Assembly: GCA_037962975.1 (NCBI GenBank)
Contig: CM075669.1
Span: 88,456,001-88,520,000 of the forward strand
DNA from: Clitoria ternatea
Taxonomy: Eukaryota > Streptophyta > Magnoliopsida > Fabales > Fabaceae
Length of the DNA: 64,000 nt
Direction: 5' to 3'
The notes beneath the pieces are model-generated. The model was not told the origin of the DNA. It made no database searches and saw only the letters and a program-made list of their open reading frames with translations. Positions 56,863-64,000 of the stretch are shown here, one piece after another. A program made the translations under genes and the position numbers. How positions within the stretch are numbered: the stretch's first letter is position 1; the number at the start of each line of letters is the position of its first letter.

Positions 56863-59062
56863 ATCCGAAAGCGATTCCTCTGAGAGTAGTGAGAACTCGG
56901 TTTTGTTCCACGATTCTGATCATGTAAGTGATTGCGCCTATGAGGAAAGCAAGGAAGACTTTGAACCTTCACCCGAATTGACAAGATTAATGGAACAGGA
57001 GGATAAGGAAATTCAACCTCATCAGGAAAAGATCAAAACAATTAACCTGGGAGATGAAGGGGAGGTTAAAAAAGTCAAGATAGGCACCCTCTTAAGCAAA
57101 CAATGACAGAATGAATTAATTAAACTACTCCGGGAGTTTTGGGACATTTTTGCATGGTCATATCATGATATGCCGGGTTTGGATAACAGCATTGTGGAAC
57201 ACAGGTTGCCTTTAAAGCTAGAATATCCACCAATCAAGCAAAAGCTGCGACGAATGAAACCAGAAATGCTTCTTAAGATCAAAGAAGAAGTCAAGAAGTA
57301 ATTCGATGCTCGTTTCTTAGCCGTAGCTAAATACCCGCAATGGATAGCCAACATAGTTCCCATACCGAAGAAAGATGGGAAAGTAAGGATGTGCGTGGAC
57401 TACCGAGACTTGAATCGGGCTAGCCCTAAGGATGATTTTCCTTTACCACAGATCGACATACTGGTTGATAACACAACTCAGCATTCTATCTTCTCATTTA
57501 TGGATGGATTTTCGGGGTATAATCAGATCAAGATGGCACCGGAAGATATGGAAAAGACCACGTTCATCACTCTGTGGGGCACCTTTTGTTACAAAGTAAT
57601 GTCCTTCGGGTTGAAGAACGCGGGAGCTACATATCAAAAGGCAATGGTGACTCTCTTCCATGACATGATGCACAAGGAAGTAGAAGTCTATGTGGACGAT
57701 ATAATTGCCAAATACAGATATGAGGAATAACACATTACTGATCTGAGAAAACTCTTCGAAAGGTTAAGAAAATTCAAGCTCAGACTGAATCCGGCCAAGT
57801 GCACCTTTGGCGTGAAATCCGGTAAATTGTTAGGATTCATCCTGAGTGAGAGAGGGATAGAAGTTGATCCTGACAAGGTCAAGGCAATTCTGGAAATGCC
57901 TCCTCCTCGTACTGAAAAAGAAGTCCGAGGGTTCCTGGGAAGGTTGAACTACATCGCCCGATTCATTTCCCAAATGACGGCAACCTGTGAGCCGATTTTT
58001 AAATTACTCCGCAAGAGCCAGCCTGGGCAGTGGAATGAGGATTGCCAAATTGCATTTGAAAAGATGAAGCAGTACTTGTTAGAGCTGCCAGTCTTGGTAC
58101 CACTCGTTCACGGGAAACCACTTATCCTGTATTTGACCGTGTTGAACGAGTCCATGGGATACGTGTTTGGTCAACATGATGAGACTGGAAGGAAGGAATG
58201 TGCCATCTACTACTTGAGCAAGAGATTTACTGAATGTGAGATGAGATATTCATCTCTCGAAAGAACATGTTGTGGATTAGCCTGGGCTACCCGGCGCTTA
58301 CGGCAATACATGCTCAATCATACCACTTGGCTCGTGTCTAAGATGGATCCCATTAAGTATATCTTTGAAAAACCTGCTCTGACTAGGAGGATTGCCCGTT
58401 GGCAAATGTTACTGACAGAATATGACATAACATATGTCACCCAAAAGGCTATCAAAGGGAGTGCGCTAGTAGATTACTTGGCACACCAACCCATTGAGAC
58501 TTACCAACCAATGCGGCATGATTTCCCAGATGAGGATATTTTGGCCCTTTTCAAAGAAGAAGATGGTCTGGAAACCAAATGGATCATGAGATTCGATGGG
58601 GCTTCCAACGCGCTAGGACACGGAATTAGGGTTATCTTGATCTCACCTAATAAGGAATTCATCTCTATTTGCACTCGGCTGTGTTTTGATTGCACTAACA
58701 AGGTTGCAGAATATGAAGCATGTTCTCTAGGGATGCAAGCGGCTCTGAACATGGGAATAAAGATCCTAGACGTTTATGGAGATTCTACTTTGGTTATCCA
58801 TCAACTAAAGGATGAGTGGGAAACTAGAGACAGTAAACTAGTTCCTTATCATGCTCACATCAAGGAGGTGATCAAAGAGTTCGATGAAATTACCTTCCAT
58901 CATGTCCCACGGGATGACAACCAAATGGCAGATGCTTTAGCCACCCTAGCTGCTATGTTAGAAGTCAGCAATGATTACGAGGTGCCTCTCATTGAAGTAA
59001 AGAAACGGCAAGAACCTACCCATTGCCAGGTCATAGAAGGAGAGCCAGATGGCAAGCCTTAG
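56863..59062 (+). pseudogene. element B RT, RNase H and archaeal-type RNase H (unit 2)
   Basis: The acidic N-terminal stretch (SESDSSESSEN...; EDFEPSPELTRLMEQEDKE) leads to RT (FAWSYHDMPGLD, CVDYRDLNRASPKDDFPLP, YVDDII at 57689). Next comes RNase H 1, whose usual first Asp motif is not seen (LYLTVLNES). RNase H 2 is archaeal-like with a complete acid set: Asp262 (FDGAS), Glu302, Asp324 (YGDS) and Asp374 (MADALA), numbered from 57812. Stops in one otherwise continuous frame: 57104 (TGA), 57299 (TAA), 57728 (TAA) and 59060 (TAG). Family comparison suggests 57299, 57728 and 59060 arose by C-to-T or G-to-A. Confidence 0.88.
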
Positions 59063-60307
59063 TATCATGACATCAAAAGATACCTCCAATGCCAAGAATA
59101 CCTTGAAGGCATCACCAGTAATGACAAACGAACTTTGAGAAGGCTAGCTATGGGATACCTGTTGAGTGGCAACGTGCTATACAAGAGAAATTATGATTCT
59201 GTTCTCCTCCGGTGTGTTGATACCGTCGAGGCAAACCAAATCATGAAGGATATCCACGAAGGATCATTCGAAACTCACACAAATGGGCATGATATGTCAA
59301 GAAAAATCCTGAGAGCTGGATATTATTGGATGACTATGGAAGCAGATTGTTTTGCTTATGTACGGAGGTGTCATAAATGTCAGATTTATGCTGATCACAT
59401 TCATGCACGACCTTCATCCCTAAATGTGTTGTCAGCACCGTGGCCCTTTTCAATGTGGGGTATGGATGTTATTGGGCCCATTAAGCCAAAAGCCTCAAAC
59501 GGTCATCAATTTATTCTAGTCGCCATCGATTATTTCACCAAGTGGGTGGACGCAGCTTCGTACACCAATGTGACAAAGAATGTTGTGGTCAAATTCGTCA
59601 AGTGTGAGCTGATATGCTGGTACGGCCTACCAAATCAAATCATCACAGACAATGGTACAAATTTAAACAACAAAATAATGAAGGAGCTTTGTGAAAACTT
59701 TAAAATCTCCCATCACAACTTCTCTCCGTACCGTCCAAAAATGAATGGAGTAGTCGAGGCAGCTAACAAAAATATCAAGAAGATAGTGCAAAAGATGGTG
59801 GTGACCTATAAAGATTGGAATGAAATGCTTCCCTTTGCACTGCACGGATACCGGACCTCAGTACGAACCTTAACTGGGGCAACCCTATTCTCTTTGGTCT
59901 ACGGAATGGGAGTTGTACTGCCATTTGAAGTAGAAATCCCATCCCTTAGGGTGATCATGGAAGCCAAACTGGAAGAAGCTGAATGGATCCTGGCCAAATA
60001 TGACCAATTGAATCTGATTGACGGGAAGAGGTTAACCGCCCTCTGTCGGGGACAGATATAGCAAAAACGCATAAAGCGGGTGTATGAAAAGAAAGTGCAC
60101 CCCCGATAGTTCCAAGAAGGGGATTTGGTCCTCAAGAAGATTTTGCCAATTCAGAACGATGACCGAGGAAAGTGGACACCTAACTCCGAAGGACCTTATG
60201 TTGTAAAGACGGCTTTTTCCGGAGGAGCCCTCATACTCACTAACATGGATGGAGACGACCTGCCAATGCCTGTCAATGCCAACGCAGTGAAGAAGTACTT
60301 TGCATGA
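59063..60307 (+). pseudogene. element B integrase, unit 2
   Basis: It follows in the same frame as RT. It reads YLQCQEY..., TLRRLAMGYLLSGNVLYKRN, the zinc module, the catalytic core (GMDVIGPIKPK, IITDNGTNLNN, MNGVVEAANKN) and the C-terminal module (QEGDLVLKKILP, WTPNSEGPYVVKTAFSGGAL). Two stops break it, TAG at 60059 and TAG at 60107. Natural end is TGA at 60305. Unlike unit 1, it keeps the full C-terminal domain. Confidence 0.87.
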
Positions 60308-62569
60308 ATAAAAAATAAAAAATAATAATAAAAAATAAATGAATAAAAAAAATCAAAAAAAAAGCTTGATAGGTTGAAAACCTGAAAAGGCGACCTAGGC
60401 AAAAGTTAGAGCAGCTAGATGAGCCGAAAACCTGAGAAGGCGGCTCAGACGGAATCAAAAACTTAACTCTTCAACATAAACCCTTCAAGCCGGAAACAAA
60501 GGAAGTCAAAATGGGTATCAGGGTCATTGTCAAATTACGCCCTCAGAAGCAAAATCAAAGGATGAACACGAAGTCATGATAAAGGGTCAAGATTCTCATT
60601 GCTCTCAGAAGATCACTAGACGATATATGAGCCTTCCCCTTTCCACTTGCCTTTAATTCTTTATATCTTATCACATCTCTGTGCTTAACATTATTTTCAT
60701 CACCACTGTACATACCTGATGTTCGTAAATAAAATTCTCCCTTCTTCCTACATGTGTTCATGACTAAATTTTATGAATAAATAAGTTTTTTTTTGCCTAA
60801 AGAAAATTTTTGAAATTGAAAACGACAGAACGCAAAGTTATGGGGAACGAAATGCATCCTAACGCCAGACTTCGCTTGGTATAAGCATAACCATCTCCGC
60901 TAAATACGCTCGCCAAAGTCAGAGCGTATTTCTATTTCATCCATGAGTTACCTTAAAAAGTCGGTCGCCAGGGAAGATTTACCTGTAAGTCTTTTTATAC
61001 TACTCACTTTCTTGTTAAAGGGGCAACCAGAATCCGTCATCCGAAAGCAGGTAGTCGCCAAAACTTTCCCCTAGCAAGACCCACCATTCATACCTAAGTG
61101 GAACACAGATTGAGGGTCACTCTCGAGGAAAACCACAAAATGGACTCAGCTCCCCCAACCAGGATATTTCTTTGATCACGCTTAAGAAAACTTATCCTTC
61201 CCTAGTGAGTTCACCATTACCAAACTAGCTCTTCTCACCAAACAGCTCAAACTGGGGCATCTCCCCAGATTTCTCTTCCAGTCAAGGGGCAATACCCCAA
61301 ATTTCCAAAAAGCTCAAACTTGGGCATCTCCCCAGATCACTCTTCCAATAAGGGGCAACCCCCCAAAATTCCTTCAACCTTTCCAAAACTGGGGCATCAC
61401 CCTATGTTTCTCTCTGTCAAGGGGTAATACCCCGAATTTCCAAAAAGCTCAAACTGGGGCTTCTCCCCAAATTTCTCTTCTAAACAAAGGGGCAACCCTC
61501 TAAAATTCCTTCAACCTTTTCAAAACTGGGGCATCACCCCAGACCTTCTTCTTTCGATCAAGGGGAAGTACCCCAGGATTCTTTCAATCATCTCAAACTG
61601 GGGCATCACCCCAAAGCTCTAAGTCTTAGTTAATTTGGATGGCACGTCCTGTTAACCCCCAGATCTGTCAACCGAGAGGCAACACCCTCACCTTTACTTT
61701 TCCTATCAAGCCAGAGGCATCACCTTCATCCTTTACTTTTCCAGTCAACCGAGAGGCAAGACCCTCACCTTTTACTTTTCCTGTCAACCGAGAGGCAACA
61801 CCGTCACCTTTTACTTTTCCTGTCAACCGAGAGGCAACACCCTCATCCTTTACTTTTCTAGTCAACTGAGAGGCAACACCCTCACCTTTTACTTTTCCTA
61901 TCAACTGAGAGGCAACACCCTCACCTTTTACTTTTCCTATAAGCCGAGAGGCAACACCCTCACCTTTTACTTTTCCTGTCAACCGAGAGGCAACACCCTC
62001 ACCCTTCACTTTTCCTGTCAAGCAAGAGGCAGCACCCTCACCTTTTACTCTCCAGTCAACCGAGGGTCAACCCCAATCCTCTTAGTTCTAGTCAACCGAA
62101 GATCAATCTCAATCCTTTAAATTCCTGCCAACTTGGGGTATAACCCCCAATCCTTTCAAATCCCTTCAACCCGGGGCGTCACCTCAAGTCTGTTATCTCC
62201 TTTAAGTCGGGAACATCATCCTCACCAATTACTTTCCAGTCATGGTCTTAGGAACCCCCTACCGAGGCAATTTCTTTTTGAATCAGGAGCATACCCCCAA
62301 TTCATTCATTTTTCTCCAAAGCTTCGGATGCCCATTTCTAGGCTACTTAAAATGCTAGGGTAGTCCTTAGTCCTTTATTTCTTAAAAAAAGAAAAATAAA
62401 AAACAAAAACAAAAACAAAAAAAACAAAAAAAACAAAAAAAACAAAAAAACAAAAAAAAGGGAAGGAGAATAATAAAGCAAGAAGTCGGCATAACTTTGA
62501 CAATGGTGTTCACGTCTTTACTCCCTTTCCATTTCAAAAGCAAGAAGAGACTTCATGCTTTTCTCATGG
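60308..62569 (+). repeat. 3' untranslated region of element B with two minisatellites
   Basis: The first 60 bases are A-rich. At about 61240-61640 a phrase with CAAACTGGGGCATCTCCCCAGAT and CAAGGGGCAATACCCC repeats five or six times, loosely. At 61664-62060 a 39-bp unit (TCAACCGAGAGGCAACACCC + TCACCTTTTACTTTTCCTG) repeats at least nine times, exactly in phase. The 39 bp being 13 codons, it gives false open frames on both strands (61639-61869 plus, 61668-62021 minus). A CAAAAAA-type run lies at 62385-62459. No real gene is seen. Confidence 0.85.
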
Positions 62570-62591
62570 AAAAGGAGTAAAGAGGGGCATC
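62570..62591 (+). other. polypurine tract of element B
   Basis: A purine-rich run (GGAAAAGGAGTAAAGAGGGG, then CATC) ends at the 3' LTR, in the position of the plus-strand primer. Confidence 0.75.
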
Positions 62592-64000
62592 TGTGAACAC
62601 CTCTTTTGGTCCAGAGTGTAAGCTTAAGCGTGAACTAAGAAAAATTGAGAGCATTAGGGGCTTCTCGCTTAAGCAAGACCTCCTCACACTTGAGAGAGCT
62701 GCGCGCTTAAGCGTGCCAGGTTGGAAACAGCGCTATGAGAAAGGGGATCAGTGAAGAATTTCCGAGTCCGACCATGAATGAGTACTTCTCTGGCAGAGAT
62801 ATTTCCGAGAGAAGAAATGCCGAGTGGGATATCTCTGAGTGAGGCATTTCCGAGTGGATTGCTTTCGAGAGATGTACTTCCGAGCGAAGAAAGGCTCTGA
62901 CCTGGAATGAACCTTTTTCGGGCAGACTCTCTCAAGTTCCAAATTTCTGAGTGGGTTGTCTCCGAGTGAGGTGTTTCCGAGTAGGTTGCTTCTGAGGGAG
63001 TTACTTCCGAACGAAAAAGGATCTAACTAGGAAAGAATACCTTTCGAGTGGAATCTCTCAAAGTTCCATATTTCCGAATGATCATTTCCGAGTAGGTTGT
63101 CTCCGAGTGAGACATTGCCGAGTGGATAATCCCCGATGCAAGCCATTCTGAATAAAAAGCAAGTCTGATTTCAGATGAATACATCCGAGTGGATAATCCC
63201 CGACTGAAGCCATTCTGAATGAAAAGCAAGTCTGATTTCAGATGAATACATCCAAGTGGATAATCCCCGACTGAAGCCAGTCTGAATGAAAAGCAAGTCT
63301 GATTTTAGATAAATACATCCGAGTGAAGAATTCCTGATTGAAGTACCTCCAAGGGAAAAGAGATTCTAACTTTGGATGAGTGCTTTTTCTGGACAGAGAT
63401 GTTTCCAGGCGAATCATTTCCGAGTGAATTGATTTTAAATGAAAAAGGCTCTAAACTTCGAAGGAGCACTTTTCGGGCGAAGATATATATCCGAGTAAGG
63501 TTTCTCCGAGTGGTTCAATTCCGAAAGAAGTACTTCTGAGCGAAGGAAGACTTTGATTTCGAATATTTCTCGGGTATAGAGATTTCCGAGTGGACAATTC
63601 CCGGGTAGATCGATTCTGAATGAATACTTTTCGGGCAAAGATATACCCTAGTAGGGTGTCTCCGAGTGAGATATTTCCGAATAGACCATTTCAAGGGAAT
63701 TATTTCCAAGCAAAGAAAGGCTCTATGAATGAATACTTTTCGAGCAGACACATCTGAGTGGGGTGTCTCCGAGTGAATCATTTCTGAGTAGTTTACTTCT
63801 GAGAGATGTGCTTCCGGGTGAAGAAAGACTTTGATTTTGACGGAATACCTCTCGGACTGAGACATTCGAATAAAGAATTCTCGAGTGAATCAATTTTAAG
63901 TCAAAAATGGTTCTGACTTGTCGGCCAGAGATATAGCCGAGTAAAATATTTTTTGAGGTGCCTCCGAGTGAGACGTTTCTGAGTGGGTCACATTTGAGGG
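62592..64000 (+). repeat. 3' LTR of element B, truncated by window end
   Basis: It starts TGTGAACACC and matches 35068-36480 of the 5' LTR with scattered substitutions. It includes the CGCTTAAGCG-type group (about 62625-62720) and the CCGAGTG array with the 67-bp block near 63117-63310. Confidence 0.92.

Larger units (their letters stand above)
43716..60061 (+). repeat. tandem duplication within element B (two PRO-to-INT units)
   Basis: Unit 1 runs 43716-43863 plus 53246-55303 (after removing C). Unit 2 runs 55304-60061. Both contain the gag-PRO linker (YAPPESKLLEK), the protease and the integrase, with near-identical sequence. The join between units is at TCTG (55300-55303), a word that also occurs at 43716-43719 and at the matching point of unit 2 (CCGCCCTCTG near 60041). 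Unit 1 lacks RT and the RNase H domains. Confidence 0.9.
35068..64000 (+). mobile_element. element B: Ogre/Tat Ty3/gypsy retrotransposon, internally duplicated
   Basis: LTRs start with TGTGAACACC at 35068 and 62592; the second runs off the window. The layout is 5' LTR (3.4 kb), tRNA-Arg-type PBS, ORF1, gag, PRO, [second partial copy], intron, RT, RNase H, archaeal-type RNase H, INT, long 3' untranslated repeats, PPT, LTR. ORF1, the PBS, the intron and the second RNase H are together the signature of Ogre/Tat. It is inserted in the 3' LTR of A and carries C. Every coding block has stops. Confidence 0.9.

Noticed and set aside
61639..62021. Open frames on both strands with a 13-residue repeat.
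   Set aside because: The 39-bp minisatellite has a period divisible by three, so open frames arise without coding function.

Overview
The window is plant nuclear DNA made almost entirely of nested transposable elements. I found no host gene, tRNA, rRNA or CRISPR array. Several things suggest a legume, as inference: an Ogre/Tat element with an extra ORF1 and a PRO-RT intron, a Sirevirus (SIRE/Maximus) copia element with multiple polypurine tracts and an extra 3' ORF, and LTRs carrying CGCTCAAGCGAG-like palindromes. Species cannot be told from the sequence alone.

Layout. (1) 1-7847, minus: 5' half of a CACTA DNA transposon with a decayed TNP2-like transposase and a mutated terminus at 7847. 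(2) 7848-35067, plus: element A, an old Tekay/Del-type Ty3/gypsy chromovirus. It has a partial 5' LTR, PBS, gag and pol, and the first 176 bp of its 3' LTR. Its pol is split by three insertions: solo LTR F (14264-15813, TSD ATATG), Sirevirus E (16215-25683, minus, TSD CGTTA) and a very decayed Ty1/copia element D (about 26464-34363, plus). (3) 35068-64000 and beyond, plus: element B, an Ogre/Tat Ty3/gypsy element inserted in A's 3' LTR. Its 3' LTR runs off the window. (4) 43864-53245, minus: element C, a young Tekay/Del chromovirus inserted in B (TSD GAAGC).

Where insertions split coding sequence (F, E and C), removing the insert and one target-site copy rejoins the host reading frame. This fixes the relative order: A is oldest, then D, E, F and B, and C is inside B. 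The CACTA element probably lies inside A's 5' LTR, but its other end is outside the window.

Element B also carries an internal tandem duplication of its protease-to-integrase segment. The junction is a 4-bp microhomology (TCTG, 55300-55303). The upstream copy has lost RT and both RNase H domains, and C later landed in it. The downstream copy keeps a plausible 216-bp in-frame intron between PRO and RT, and a complete archaeal-type second RNase H.

Element C is closest to intact. Its gag-pol is one reading frame broken by only two stops, with all catalytic residues present and nearly identical LTRs. The other elements carry many stops and frameshifts; many stops fit C-to-T or G-to-A change, as expected for silenced, methylated DNA.
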